From positions 3,596,001 through 3,660,000 of the forward strand of contig NZ_JBPJAQ010000001.1 of the NCBI RefSeq assembly GCF_051172195.1: a stretch of DNA of 64,000 nt. Reading direction: 5' to 3'. The stretch's first letter is position 1; every line of letters begins with the position of its first letter. Positions 1 to 9,027 of the stretch are shown one piece after another. The notes under the pieces were generated by a model that worked only from the letters and a program-made list of their open reading frames with translations, was not told the DNA's origin and ran no database searches. The position numbers were made by a program, and so were the translations under genes. Source of the stretch: Paludibaculum fermentans_A (GTDB lineage: Bacteria > Acidobacteriota > Terriglobia > Bryobacterales > Bryobacteraceae).

Positions 1-355
1 AGAAGTCGGCGTCGACGGGCAGGGACATGGCGCGGGCGAGGCCGGGGCGATCGAGGACGAAGGTGTTGGAGGGAAGCCTGGGGGCGCCGTTGGGGCAGAG
101 CTCGGAGAGATAGGAATCGAGGAACGCCTGGATGCGGGCGTCGGCCTGGCACAGTTGGCCGCCGAGGAGCTGATCCTTCTGATAGTAGTTTCTGAGCAGG
201 GGACCGGCCAGTTCGAGGAAATAGGGGTCCGCCGCGGATTTACTGGTGGGCTGGCCCAACGCTGCCAGCTTGAGATTGATATACCGGATTAACTCGACGT
301 CGACTCTCTGTTGGGATCGATCAGAATGGCTTGCATCGCTACCAGAAAAAGGCAT
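1..355 (-). CDS. Hypothetical protein, 3' part cut by window start
   Basis: An open frame runs on the minus strand from an ATG at 355 to the edge of the window, giving about 118 residues of an N-terminus (starts MPFSGSDASHSD). It has no signal peptide and no membrane segment. It is mostly helical and polar, with a patch 'NTFVLDRPGLARAMSLP' near the visible end. Codon use resembles the neighbouring genes, and no stop interrupts the frame. I do not recognise the family. It is the first gene downstream of sthA on the same strand, separated by 65 bases that hold a weak 6-bp GC hairpin (379-396) without a T tract. Confidence 0.55.
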   Translation of the reverse strand, partial: MPFSGSDASHSDRSQQRVDVELIRYINLKLAALGQPTSKSAADPYFLELAGPLLRNYYQKDQLLGGQLCQADARIQAFLDSYLSELCPNGAPRLPSNTFVLDRPGLARAMSLPVDADF

Positions 356-420
356 TATGCCAGTTGTAGCATGACGGAGGCCCGGTTCAGCGGGCCCTGC
401 CGGAGTGGGTGAAACGGCTT

Positions 421-1827
421 TCAGTCAGCCTGCATACTTTGGCGGAGGGCGAGGTCGCACTGGAGGACGACGTCGTTGGAGGCCGTCTCGTAGAGATCGC
501 CGAGGGTGGGGTAGTTGAAGCAGGCGCGGTCGAGCAGTTCGACGCCGCCGTCGGCGAGCATCACCATCATGCCGGTGTGGGCGAGTTCGGAGGCGAGTTC
601 GCCGATGACGTGGACACCGAGGAGCTTCAGGTCGGACTTGCGGAACAGCAGCTTGAGGAAGCCTTTGCAGTCGCCGATGATCTGGCCGCGAGCGTTCTCT
701 GCGTAGTTGGCGCGGCCGACGAGGTACTCGATGCCCTTGGCCTTGAGCGTTTCCTCGGTTTCGCCGACCATGCTGATCTCGGGGATGGTGTAGATGCCGG
801 TGGGGAGGAGGGCGGCCATGCGTGACTTCTCGAGGAAGCCGAAGGCGTGGCCCATGGCGAGGCGGCCTTGCGCGGAGCTGGTGGAGGAGAGGGCAGGGAA
901 GCCGATGACGTCGCCGGCGGCGTAGATGTGCGGGATGTTGGTCTGATACTGCTCGTTGACGGGGATGATGCCGCGTTTACCGAGGACGACGCCCGCGGCC
1001 TGGAGATTCAAGGTAGCTGTGTTGCTGCTGCGGCCGGCGGCGACGAGGACCTGATCCACGGAGAGTTTCAGGCCGGATTCGCATTCCAGGTGGATCTGGC
1101 CGGGCTGGCCTGATTCGCAGGACTTCACCATCTCCTTCTTGTGAAATTGAATCAGCAGGTCCATCGCCAGCGACTTTTCGAGGGCCAGTGAGACTTCGCG
1201 ATCGAGGAATGGCAGTAGCGAATCCCGGCCGTCCAGGAGATGTACCTCGCAGCCCAGGGCGGCGAAGGTACAAGCGTATTCGGTGCCGATGACGCCGGCT
1301 CCGATGACTGCCAGCGATTTGGGGATCGACTCGATCTCCAGCAGTTCGTCGGAGTCGTGGATGCGGTCGTCTTCGAACTTGAACTCCGGCGGACGGAAGG
1401 GGGAGGAGCCGGTAGCGATGAGGATCTTCTCGGCGCGCAGTTGGGTGCGGCCGGTTTCGATGGTATTGGCGTCGAGGAAGCGGGCCGCGCCGGCATAGAG
1501 GTCGACGCCACGCTGGCGGATGTTGTCGAGGACGCGGGCGCGTTCGCGCGCCTTCACCTGGGTCTCGTGATACATGACGTCGCGGATGTTGGCCTCGCGG
1601 CGTAACGAGAGGTCAACGCCGTAGAGGTTGCGGGCGCGCATGCCGGTCAAGGCGAGTGCCGTTTCCCTCAGCGTCTTGCTGGGCAGAGTTCCGGTGTTGG
1701 TGGAAGCGCCACCGAGCGCCGTGTTCTTCTCGATCAACGCGACACGTTTGCCTAGCGCGGCCGCGGTGGCGGCACCTTTTTCCCCGGCCGGCCCCGAACC
1801 GATCACGATTGCGTCGTACTCTTGCAT
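421..1827 (-). CDS. sthA: Soluble NAD(P)+ transhydrogenase (SthA/UdhA)
   Basis: FAD-dependent cytosolic enzyme that moves hydride between NADPH and NAD+, balancing the two pools. The 468-residue product has the family's usual length. The FAD site GSGPAG lies at residues 10-15, the central NAD(P) Rossmann motif GAGVIGTEYA near the middle, and the C-terminal dimerisation region carries PTGIYTIPEIS and FNYPT, both typical of SthA. The region that holds redox cysteines in related disulfide reductases reads GGASTNTGTLPSK, so both positions lack cysteine. That fits a transhydrogenase rather than a lipoamide dehydrogenase. I chose the ATG at 1827 because GGAGAGG lies 6 bases upstream; a TTG two codons earlier directly abuts that site and is less likely. 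Confidence 0.9.
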   Translation of the reverse strand: MQEYDAIVIGSGPAGEKGAATAAALGKRVALIEKNTALGGASTNTGTLPSKTLRETALALTGMRARNLYGVDLSLRREANIRDVMYHETQVKARERARVLDNIRQRGVDLYAGAARFLDANTIETGRTQLRAEKILIATGSSPFRPPEFKFEDDRIHDSDELLEIESIPKSLAVIGAGVIGTEYACTFAALGCEVHLLDGRDSLLPFLDREVSLALEKSLAMDLLIQFHKKEMVKSCESGQPGQIHLECESGLKLSVDQVLVAAGRSSNTATLNLQAAGVVLGKRGIIPVNEQYQTNIPHIYAAGDVIGFPALSSTSSAQGRLAMGHAFGFLEKSRMAALLPTGIYTIPEISMVGETEETLKAKGIEYLVGRANYAENARGQIIGDCKGFLKLLFRKSDLKLLGVHVIGELASELAHTGMMVMLADGGVELLDRACFNYPTLGDLYETASNDVVLQCDLALRQSMQAD

Positions 1828-1932
1828 CCTCAACCTCTCCTTTTGCCCATCCGCACAATGCCCAGCGAGCCGATATATCGAGTGTAGCGGGAACCACCTC
1901 GCGGCACGGCGCGGCCCTCGGAGGATAGGCCC

Positions 1933-3210
1933 TTATGGATCGAGCGGTTCGGTGTTGTCCGCCTGGAGGGAGTCGATCCGCGGCAGGAACTCGAGGTCGA
2001 AGCGCGAGACGCGTTTGGTGACGCGATGGGGGACGTAGCCGAGTTCCAGCATGCAACGGGCCGTGAAGACGGGGCCCTCGATGGAGGCGCTCTGGAACTC
2101 ATCGGTGGTGATGAGCGCGGGCTCTTCGAAGGGGATGCCGTAGCGGTACACGAGGCGGGCGGCGTTGCGGAGATTGGTGGTGGTGTGGCGCGCGTGCGGG
2201 TCGATCAGGATGGCGTCGGCGGGTATGTGGAGTTCTTCGATGAGGAAGCGCTTCATTTCGATCGCTTCGGCCCAGGGGGTCTGGTTGGGATGGACATAGC
2301 CGCCGGAGACGAGAATGAGCGGCGCTTTGCGGTCGTGGTAGCGTTTGGCGGCGAGTTCGCAGCGCATGCGGCCCGCGGGCGAGAGACGGACGTTGATGCT
2401 CTCGGTGCCGGAGCCGGGGACGACGATGACGGTCCAGGGATACTTCGCCCAGGGGATGGTACGGATGCGGGCGAGCGTGGCGCGGTTCTCGCCGAGGTCG
2501 AGGGGTTCGTGGCGGCCGGCTTCGTCGCGACGGTGGATGCGCAGGACTTGGAGTGCGAAGTCCAGGGAGGGTTGATAGAAGAGTTTCGATGCGGGCAGGC
2601 GGTCTTCGACAACCAGGGAAGCGGCGGTTTGAATGAGGTGGGCGAAGGAGGCGGACTTGACGTCGTAGGCGGCGGAGTCGATTTGGGCGTAGCGCGGTTT
2701 ACGGGCGAGGGCGTAGAGGTCGAGCATGCGGTTGAGGCCCTGGGCGCAGTCCCGCCAGGCGGAAGCGAGCAGATCGGGTCCGGGGCTGGATTGATGCTTC
2801 TGGTAGAGGCCGCTGCGCCGCAAGGTGGTGTCGGTGAAGACGCGGAGGGAGGGGTTGGCGGCATAGAGGGCGCGCAAGGCGTGGGCGGCCTGGTCGATCT
2901 CAGCGGGGGTCCACTGCATGGGTTGGGCGTAGCATTCGGCGGCCGTGGAGGGATTGGCGGGGCAGGCTTTGTCGGCTGCCAGCAGTGCGGTCCGTTTGGA
3001 GTGAAGCAGTTCCTGGAGGCCGGAATCAGCGCCGATGGCGGCACTGGCCTGGGGGTCGCGTTCGAGGGAAGAGAGAAGGAAGAAGTTCTTGTCGCGGACG
3101 GGATCGGCGCCCATGGCCAGGGGCGCTTTGGCGGGGGGCTCCAAAGCGCAGAGGGGGAGGCAGCCCAAGAGCACGCCAAGGATCAGGGATCTGAGTTTCA
3201 CGCGACTCAT
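1933..3210 (-). CDS. Secreted YdcF/ElyC-type DUF218 domain protein
   Basis: 425-residue protein with an N-terminal signal peptide (hydrophobic LILGVLLGCLPLCAL). A helical region of unknown role (about residues 35-250) is followed by a DUF218 fold (about 258-400). The latter shows VVPGSG (263-268), SGGY (302-305) and the HARHTTTN motif (339-346), the conserved hallmarks of the SanA/ElyC/YdcF family. Members of that family act in the envelope, for example on lipid carriers or vancomycin tolerance, but their chemistry is largely unproven. The long N-terminal extension makes this larger than E. coli YdcF. No convincing Shine-Dalgarno site precedes the ATG at 3210. It lies between the terminator of TonB receptor 1 and sthA, all minus strand. 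Confidence 0.8.
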   Translation of the reverse strand: MSRVKLRSLILGVLLGCLPLCALEPPAKAPLAMGADPVRDKNFFLLSSLERDPQASAAIGADSGLQELLHSKRTALLAADKACPANPSTAAECYAQPMQWTPAEIDQAAHALRALYAANPSLRVFTDTTLRRSGLYQKHQSSPGPDLLASAWRDCAQGLNRMLDLYALARKPRYAQIDSAAYDVKSASFAHLIQTAASLVVEDRLPASKLFYQPSLDFALQVLRIHRRDEAGRHEPLDLGENRATLARIRTIPWAKYPWTVIVVPGSGTESINVRLSPAGRMRCELAAKRYHDRKAPLILVSGGYVHPNQTPWAEAIEMKRFLIEELHIPADAILIDPHARHTTTNLRNAARLVYRYGIPFEEPALITTDEFQSASIEGPVFTARCMLELGYVPHRVTKRVSRFDLEFLPRIDSLQADNTEPLDP

Positions 3211-3244
3211 TCTCGCACGGGGCGCGGTGGCGCTGAGGCTGGTG

Positions 3245-3288
3245 AAAAAGAGAACGCCCGCCGTCCCGGTTGGGGCACGGCGGGCGTT
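3245..3288 (-). terminator. Rho-independent terminator of TonB receptor 1
   Basis: A perfect 12-bp stem (3253-3264 with 3277-3288, arm AACGCCCGCCGT) encloses a 12-base loop. On the minus strand it is followed by CTCTTTTTC. It sits 25 bases past the receptor stop codon, so it ends that transcript and separates it from the DUF218 gene. Confidence 0.85.
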
Positions 3289-3312
3289 CGAACGGACTGG
3301 ACTGGCCGGGCT

Positions 3313-6300
3313 TTAGAACACGTAGCGCAGCGACACGATGGCGCGGCGGCTGTTGTATTGCGTGCCCTGGATCGTACCGAACGCCGAATTGGTGTTGACG
3401 CCGGTGTTGTAGTTGCGGGTGATCGTCATGTTCGGATTGGCCGGGTTGAAGTGATTCAAGGCGTTGATCGTCTCGATCTTGAATTCCACTCGCTTCGCTT
3501 CGGAGAAGCGGATTTCCTTCATCAGGGACAGGTTGAACAGTTCGAGGCCCGGGCCGTAGGTCAGCGTCGGAGGCATGTTGCCCTGAATGCCGCGGCCGGT
3601 GAAGGTGGAGTTGATGGTCGGCAACACGAAGTTGTTGACGTTCATCGGGTACCACAGCTTGGGATCCGCGGTGGAGCCTACGTCGGACGGCTTGGCGCCG
3701 CTGGGCAGCCATACGCCGTTCATGGTGGGGTCCGTCATCTGGCAGCGGAACAGGACGCCGCCGGTGGGGGTGCCGTTGGGCCAGCCGACGGGGTTGGCGG
3801 TGTAGCCGCAGCTGGGCGCCATGGCGGCGCCGGAGAAGATCTGCGCGGTGCCGGTGAAGCGCCAGCCATCGGTGATCTGCTTCACTAGCCGGTTGGCACC
3901 GGGCAGGGTCGGCAGGGAATAGCCGAAGTTGGCGTTGAACGCGTGCGGACGGTTGCTGGTGACGTTCTTGGTGAGTGCGTCGTCAGTGAACTGCTGGTGT
4001 GCGTAGAGCAGCGTCTTCGACCAGGTGTAGTTCGAACTGAAGGTCAGTTTGCGGCCAATGCGCCGGTTGACCTGGAGTTGCAGCGAATTGTAGTTCGAAG
4101 CGCCGACGTTCATAAACATCGGAACCTGGCCCACGCCCTTCAGGCCTGTCATGGAGCGGATGAGGTTCGTGCTGTAGAGAGCGCCGCTGGAACTGGTCGG
4201 ATCGACAAACGTCTTGTTGGTGCCGCCCTGCGGAGTCCAGGTGGTGAAGGGCCGGACCGCGTTCAGGTCTTCCCAGTTGTAGTTGTAGCCGTGGTGGTAG
4301 GAGTTGCCTACGTAGGCGACGTCGAGGATCAAGCCCCAGCCGATATCCTGCTGGATGCCGAAGCTCCAGTTGTAGGTGGTCGGCGGCAGGTGATCGGGGG
4401 AGCCACCCTGGATGTTCTGCGGCGTGAAGAGGCTCTGCTGTCCCTGCATGGCCGAGAACGTGGTGTTCAGGAGGATGGGCGCGAGGAAGTCAGGCGGTGC
4501 GGCCAGCGGGCCGGTGCCGACGCCCTGGGCGCCGATGTAGTCGACGGTGTAGGCACGGTCGTAGAAGATGCCGAAGCCGCCGCGGATCGCCATCTTGCCG
4601 TTGCCGAAGACGTCGTAGGCGAAACCGACGCGCGGGCCCAGCGTGACGGGCGGCGTATTCCAGAAGCTACCTTTGTAGTCCTTCACGCCGCTGAATGGAG
4701 ACCCGGAGAAGCTCTTCGGATCGAAGGTGCCTTGCAGTACGTAGGGATAAACCGCGCCAGTGGACGGGTTGATGGAGACCTTCTTGCCGTCCTGCATCGC
4801 CGGGTAGAGCGGCTGGCCTGCTTTGGCCGTGCTGTAGACGGAGGTGTCGAACAAGCCCAGGCGCTGGCCGTCGGTGTGGAGGGCGCCAATCCGCTGGAAC
4901 CGCATGCCGAGGTCGAAGGTCAGCCGGGAGGAGACCTTCCAGCTATCCTGAACGAACCAGTCCACCTGGGTATAGCGGGCGTGATTGACCTGCTTCACGC
5001 TGTCTTCGCCGTACGCGAAGAAGGCGCCGGTGGCCATGTTGGAGTACGGATAGTTTGTATCCACAGGGCTCGCGGTGTCGGAACCGAAGTAGTAAGTGCC
5101 GGCGATGTTGTACGTCGAGTAGACGCTGACATTGCGCGACATCCGTTCCAGGTAGATGCCCATCTTGATGTTGTGCCGGCCCTTGACCCACGTCAGGTTG
5201 TTGCTGATGGTCTGCAACTGGTCGGTTCCGTCAAACGGCCAGCGGCTGTCGAAGCCGTACTGCGGGCCGTTCGTGATGGCAAGTCCGGCAGACTGTGCAC
5301 TGAAGGAGTTCGGGAAACCCAGGTTGATGGCGGGCCGCAGGTTGAGGTAGTTCGAGGCCGAAAGCCGGGTGAGCGGAATGGTGCCCGCCGCATCAGTGAA
5401 CGGCAGTTGACTGTTCTTGTAGAGTTCCGGATCCGTCGGCGTATTCATCTGGTGGCCGCGGTTGATGCCCCAGCTGGTTTCGTTGATCAGATTCGGACGG
5501 AAGGTGTGAATGATCGCGGCCACGGCGCCTGCCGAGGGGATGTCGTAACCGTGGGGGAACTGCCGCCAGCCGTCGCCCAGGGCTCCGAGAATCTGGCCGT
5601 AGCCGTCGTTGCCGGTGTAGTCCTGCAACAGGCGGACATAAGTCGTTGTCTTGGAGCTGATGGGGTAGTCGACACGCAGGATGCGATCGTGCCGCGGTTG
5701 GGTGAAGGGATTGACGAACTCCGCGTTGTACTGGCGCTGCCCGGTGGGATCAGTGGTATTCGGCAGCGGGAAGAGATTCATCATCGCGAGACCGGTGCGG
5801 TCGAGACGCGAGGAGGGGATCTTGTTGCTGGGGAACTGTGCGCCGGAGAGCGGATCCTTGATGGGGATCACGGTACCCGTGGTAGTGGTAGTGGCGGAGA
5901 AGTCGCCTGCGCGTTCCAGGGCCGTAGGCATCGTGTAGCGGTTGGGCGCCGTGACGTTCTTGGTGTGCAGGTAGTCGTAGGAGAAGAACCAGAAGAGCTT
6001 GTTGTGGTCCTTATTGAAATTCGTGCCCGGGATGATGAACGGTCCGCCGATGGTGCCACCTATGTTCTGATAGCGGTAGCGCGGGCGGGCAACGCCGGTC
6101 TTATTGTTAAAGAACTCGTTCGCGTTCAATTTTTCATGCCGGAGGAAGGCGTACCCCGTGCCGTGGAACGCGTTGGTGCCGCTCTTGATCATGACGTTCA
6201 TCTGACCGCCGGAGCGAGCGCCATATTCGGCATTGAAGTTCGCTGTCAGCACCTGGACTTCGCCGATGGCGTCGACGCTGGGTGCGATGTAGCCGAAGTC

Positions 6301-6915
6301 GCGGTTGCCCGAATCCTGGGCCGCCGCTCCATCGAGAGTCAGCATCTTCTGGCCGGACTGTCCGCCCATCAGCGTGGGGCTGCCGGTGCCCCAGCCGCGT
6401 GAGTCGTTCTGGTTCAGATCCTGGACGCCGGGCAGTGTGCCCATCAGCGCCATGTAGTTTCTGCCCTTCGTGACTGTATCTTCAATCTGGGTGGTGGTGA
6501 CGCTGACACGGCGATCGGAGCTGTCGGTCGCCACGTGAACCGCCTGGGCCTGCACTTCTACCGACGTGCTGACATCGCCCACCTGCAGAGCAATTTCGGG
6601 CAGCGCGAGCCTTTCCAGGCCGGCTACGTTGATGCCCTTCTGCTCGTAGGTTTTGAAGCCGGGTTGAGCTACACGCAGACTGTAGTTGCCCGGTACCACG
6701 TTGGTAAAGATGAAAGCCCCACTCGAATCAGTGCTGAACTCACGCACTTGTTTTGTCAGGTCGTTGGCGAGCTGAACTTTTGCGCCGATGATCACCGAAC
6801 CACCCGCATCCACCAGGCGGCCAGTGATCTGACCTGTGATCGTTTGGGAGTATGCGATTGGCAACACTGCCAACAGCAAGAACGCTACTAACGCCACAAT
6901 ACGATATGACTTCAT
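3313..6915 (-). CDS. TonB-dependent receptor 1, Oar-like, with carboxypeptidase-regulatory domain
   Basis: 1200-residue outer-membrane protein predicted to import a large substrate, probably an oligosaccharide or peptide, with TonB energy. It has a signal peptide (residues 1-23, ending AYSQ), a CarboxypepD_reg beta-sandwich (about 25-110, TGRLVDAGGSVIIGAKVQL), a plug region (about 130-250, with LTANFNAEYGARSGGQMNV) and a long beta-barrel that ends in aromatic LRYVF, the usual outer-membrane insertion signal. This is the expanded Oar-like receptor type common in Acidobacteriota. AGGGG lies 6 bases before the ATG. The gene has its own terminator, and two palindromes lie in its upstream gap. The sulfatase gene lies upstream on the same strand, which hints at a sulfated glycan as ligand. 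That link is inference only. Confidence 0.9.
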   Translation of the reverse strand: MKSYRIVALVAFLLLAVLPIAYSQTITGQITGRLVDAGGSVIIGAKVQLANDLTKQVREFSTDSSGAFIFTNVVPGNYSLRVAQPGFKTYEQKGINVAGLERLALPEIALQVGDVSTSVEVQAQAVHVATDSSDRRVSVTTTQIEDTVTKGRNYMALMGTLPGVQDLNQNDSRGWGTGSPTLMGGQSGQKMLTLDGAAAQDSGNRDFGYIAPSVDAIGEVQVLTANFNAEYGARSGGQMNVMIKSGTNAFHGTGYAFLRHEKLNANEFFNNKTGVARPRYRYQNIGGTIGGPFIIPGTNFNKDHNKLFWFFSYDYLHTKNVTAPNRYTMPTALERAGDFSATTTTTGTVIPIKDPLSGAQFPSNKIPSSRLDRTGLAMMNLFPLPNTTDPTGQRQYNAEFVNPFTQPRHDRILRVDYPISSKTTTYVRLLQDYTGNDGYGQILGALGDGWRQFPHGYDIPSAGAVAAIIHTFRPNLINETSWGINRGHQMNTPTDPELYKNSQLPFTDAAGTIPLTRLSASNYLNLRPAINLGFPNSFSAQSAGLAITNGPQYGFDSRWPFDGTDQLQTISNNLTWVKGRHNIKMGIYLERMSRNVSVYSTYNIAGTYYFGSDTASPVDTNYPYSNMATGAFFAYGEDSVKQVNHARYTQVDWFVQDSWKVSSRLTFDLGMRFQRIGALHTDGQRLGLFDTSVYSTAKAGQPLYPAMQDGKKVSINPSTGAVYPYVLQGTFDPKSFSGSPFSGVKDYKGSFWNTPPVTLGPRVGFAYDVFGNGKMAIRGGFGIFYDRAYTVDYIGAQGVGTGPLAAPPDFLAPILLNTTFSAMQGQQSLFTPQNIQGGSPDHLPPTTYNWSFGIQQDIGWGLILDVAYVGNSYHHGYNYNWEDLNAVRPFTTWTPQGGTNKTFVDPTSSSGALYSTNLIRSMTGLKGVGQVPMFMNVGASNYNSLQLQVNRRIGRKLTFSSNYTWSKTLLYAHQQFTDDALTKNVTSNRPHAFNANFGYSLPTLPGANRLVKQITDGWRFTGTAQIFSGAAMAPSCGYTANPVGWPNGTPTGGVLFRCQMTDPTMNGVWLPSGAKPSDVGSTADPKLWYPMNVNNFVLPTINSTFTGRGIQGNMPPTLTYGPGLELFNLSLMKEIRFSEAKRVEFKIETINALNHFNPANPNMTITRNYNTGVNTNSAFGTIQGTQYNSRRAIVSLRYVF

Positions 6916-7020
6916 GAGGTACCCCTGTATGCCCGTATTCTCGGGCCAGACTCATCTCATCCATGCCTATGCGGTCGTGGGGTGGTGGAGATGCTCTCAG
7001 GCTGACTGTATCCGAGGAAC

Positions 7021-7039
7021 CCAATCCGACGTGGATTGG
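7021..7039. promoter_or_regulatory. Palindrome, candidate operator for TonB receptor 1
   Basis: CCAATCC-GACGT-GGATTGG is a perfect inverted repeat with 7-bp arms and a 5-bp centre, about 105 bases upstream of the receptor start codon. It has no T tract, so a protein-binding site fits better than a terminator. The regulator is unknown. Confidence 0.45.
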
Positions 7040-7259
7040 ATCCATCAGGCAGAACATTGGACCCGCTCAACCCCAAGACCCGTAACATGCCAGAGCATAG
7101 TAGTACAGCGTTTTGAGGATTTCAAGGCAAAAAGGCTTGCAGAATCGAGAGGCGCGCTCGTGGCGATCTATCGTCTCGGCCAGTCTTCGAAAGCCGCACT
7201 TTTACGGGCCTCCGGGCTCTCGCCAAGATGTTGGAAGAAATTGGCTATTCTCGGTCATA

Positions 7260-7280
7260 ATATTCCGGCATGCGGAATAT
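7260..7280. promoter_or_regulatory. Palindrome ATATTCCG-N5-CGGAATAT
   Basis: Perfect 8-bp arms around GCATG in an AT-rich part of the same gap, about 345 bases before the receptor and 160 bases past the sulfatase stop. It could be an operator or a transcript-end hairpin of the sulfatase gene. No T run follows on either strand, so the operator reading is slightly favoured. Confidence 0.4.
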
Positions 7281-7442
7281 GCAAATGGCGAGTCTGCGTG
7301 AAGCTATCTGTCTGAGACCCCGCTGCCCGAATGTAAGCGTTTTCTGCGTTGAATGTTGGGCCGCGTGGCAGTTATAACCGTTTGTATTAATTCAGGATGT
7401 AGATATCCGCAATGGCAGGCAGGGCGAAGAGGATTGCGGGCT

Positions 7443-8969
7443 TCAGGCGGCCGGCGGATGCATGGCCTGGATTGCCCGCAGCGCCTTGAGATCGTGTTTC
7501 ACGCCGGTCGCCGTATCCACGATATTGCGGTCCTTCGTCCAACGGCTCTCGTACCACGTGCAGGCTTCGAAGGCATCGTTATGCTGCTTACGCCAGCGCA
7601 CCAGGCGGTCGCGATAGTGCGAGACCAGCTTCGCCTGGCCGCGGTCCTCCGCCAGGTTCTTCATCTGGTATGGATCCTGCCGGTTATCGAACAGAAGCTC
7701 CTTCCCATCCACCCGGTACGTGGCGAAGGTGTAGCGCTGGTCGCGGAGCCCGCGCCACTCCGTGCCATCTTTCCACGCCGCGGTGGTGCCCATGCCTTGG
7801 AGAAACGCTGTATCCGGCACTTTGGCGTTCTTGCCGAGGGCAACGCCACCGAAACTCGCACCTTCCACTGCGCGCGGGGTGCGCAGGCCCAGCAGGTCGA
7901 GCAGGGTCGGCATGATGTCCGGAGAATGGAAGCAGGCGTCCGAAGCCTTGCCTTTGGGTGTGCGACCGGGCCAGCGGATGAGAAACGGAACGCGGGCCGC
8001 TTCCTCGTAGAAAATGTACTTCGCGCGGCGGCCGTGGGAGCCGAACATCTCGCCGTGGTCGGAGGTGAACACGAAGATGGTGTCGTTGGCCGCACCCGCC
8101 TCGTCGAGCGCCTTCACCAGGCGTCCGAGGTTCCAGTCGATGTTGGCGGTCTGCGCATAGTAGGCCTGCATGAACTGCGGCAGGTCCTGGAAGTAGCGCT
8201 CCGGCGGGGTGGCCCACTCGTCGGCGTAGGGATCGCGGCGCTCTGAGTAGTTCGGCCGGACCGGCAGTTTCTTGCCGCGAAACATCTCGGCATACTCCGG
8301 CGGGACATGGTTCCAACCCCAGGGATCGTGTGGAGGGCCCCAGGAGAGGAACATGGCGAAGGGATCGGGCTTCTTCGCGGCGCCGCGGATCCAGTCGATG
8401 GCCATGTTGGTCTGCGAGTCCGGCTCATACAGCTTGTGAATCTCGCGATGGGCGGTATCGCGAAAGTAGGGCGAGTTGTAGTAGGTGTGGTTGAAGTTGT
8501 AGCCGGCCCAGAGTCCGTCGAAGCCCAGGCGGTAAGGCCCGGGCGGAACGAAGCCGTTGCGGGTTTCGTCATGGTGGCCGAGCTCATTCGCCCACATGTG
8601 CCACTTGCCGATGTAGCCCGTCTGGTAGCCGGCCTGCGTCAGGACTTGGCCGAAGCACTCGTGTGACGGGCTGAGGCGCAGTTCGTTGATGACCATGCCG
8701 GTGGACGACTGGTATTTGCCGGTCATCAGGGTGGCGCGGTAAGGAGCGCACACAGGAGAGGACGCGATGGCATCGTGGAAGCTGAAACTCTCGGCGGCCA
8801 GCCTGTCGATGTTTGGCGTGCGGGCGTGCTCGTCGCCGCCGTAACCGCAGTGATGCAGGCCCAACTGGTCAGCGAAAACATAGACGAGATTGGGACGGCG
8901 CGCCGCCTGTGCGGTACTCGCTGAAGTCATGACGCCTGCCGCGGCGCCGGCGAACTCTCTCCTGGTCAT
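7443..8969 (-). CDS. Formylglycine-dependent sulfatase, exported
   Basis: 508-residue hydrolase of sulfate esters. The N-terminus MTRREFAGAAAGVMTSASTAQA looks like a twin-arginine signal. The maturation motif C-x-P-x-R appears as CAPYR, with the cysteine to be converted to formylglycine at residue 74. Metal-binding D34 lies in FADQLG, and a second metal site appears as TSDHGEMFGSHG in the middle of the protein. The C-terminal part (DNRQDPYQMKNLA) is typical of the choline-sulfatase/iduronate-2-sulfatase-like group of type I sulfatases. The substrate cannot be told from sequence. An anaerobic or FGE-type maturase is needed and is not in this window. A role in sulfated polysaccharide use with the downstream TonB receptor is inferred from position. 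Confidence 0.9.
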   Translation of the reverse strand: MTRREFAGAAAGVMTSASTAQAARRPNLVYVFADQLGLHHCGYGGDEHARTPNIDRLAAESFSFHDAIASSPVCAPYRATLMTGKYQSSTGMVINELRLSPSHECFGQVLTQAGYQTGYIGKWHMWANELGHHDETRNGFVPPGPYRLGFDGLWAGYNFNHTYYNSPYFRDTAHREIHKLYEPDSQTNMAIDWIRGAAKKPDPFAMFLSWGPPHDPWGWNHVPPEYAEMFRGKKLPVRPNYSERRDPYADEWATPPERYFQDLPQFMQAYYAQTANIDWNLGRLVKALDEAGAANDTIFVFTSDHGEMFGSHGRRAKYIFYEEAARVPFLIRWPGRTPKGKASDACFHSPDIMPTLLDLLGLRTPRAVEGASFGGVALGKNAKVPDTAFLQGMGTTAAWKDGTEWRGLRDQRYTFATYRVDGKELLFDNRQDPYQMKNLAEDRGQAKLVSHYRDRLVRWRKQHNDAFEACTWYESRWTKDRNIVDTATGVKHDLKALRAIQAMHPPAA

Positions 8970-9027
8970 ACCAATGATCTTGCCTTGTTTCGTACCGGGC
9001 GGTCTCGAAGCGGCTCAGGGGGCGATG

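Larger units (their letters stand above)
6916..7442. other. 527-bp leader/intergenic region upstream of TonB receptor 1
   Basis: I see no convincing gene here; open frames crossing it lack family resemblance and ribosome sites. The stretch holds two perfect inverted repeats (7021-7039 and 7260-7280) and a lower-GC part at about 7100-7400. It must contain the receptor promoter and the end of the sulfatase transcript, which shows no clear T-tract terminator. Confidence 0.6.

Noticed and set aside
379..396. GGCCCG-N6-CGGGCC hairpin after sthA as a terminator
   Set aside because: The stem is only 6 bp and no T tract follows on the minus strand.
2026..6402. Long open frames on the plus strand (620 and 819 codons) opposite the DUF218 gene and TonB receptor 1
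   Set aside because: They are antisense shadows of real minus-strand genes in high-GC DNA: composition is rich in Gly/Val/Arg/Asp with no domains, signals or ribosome sites.
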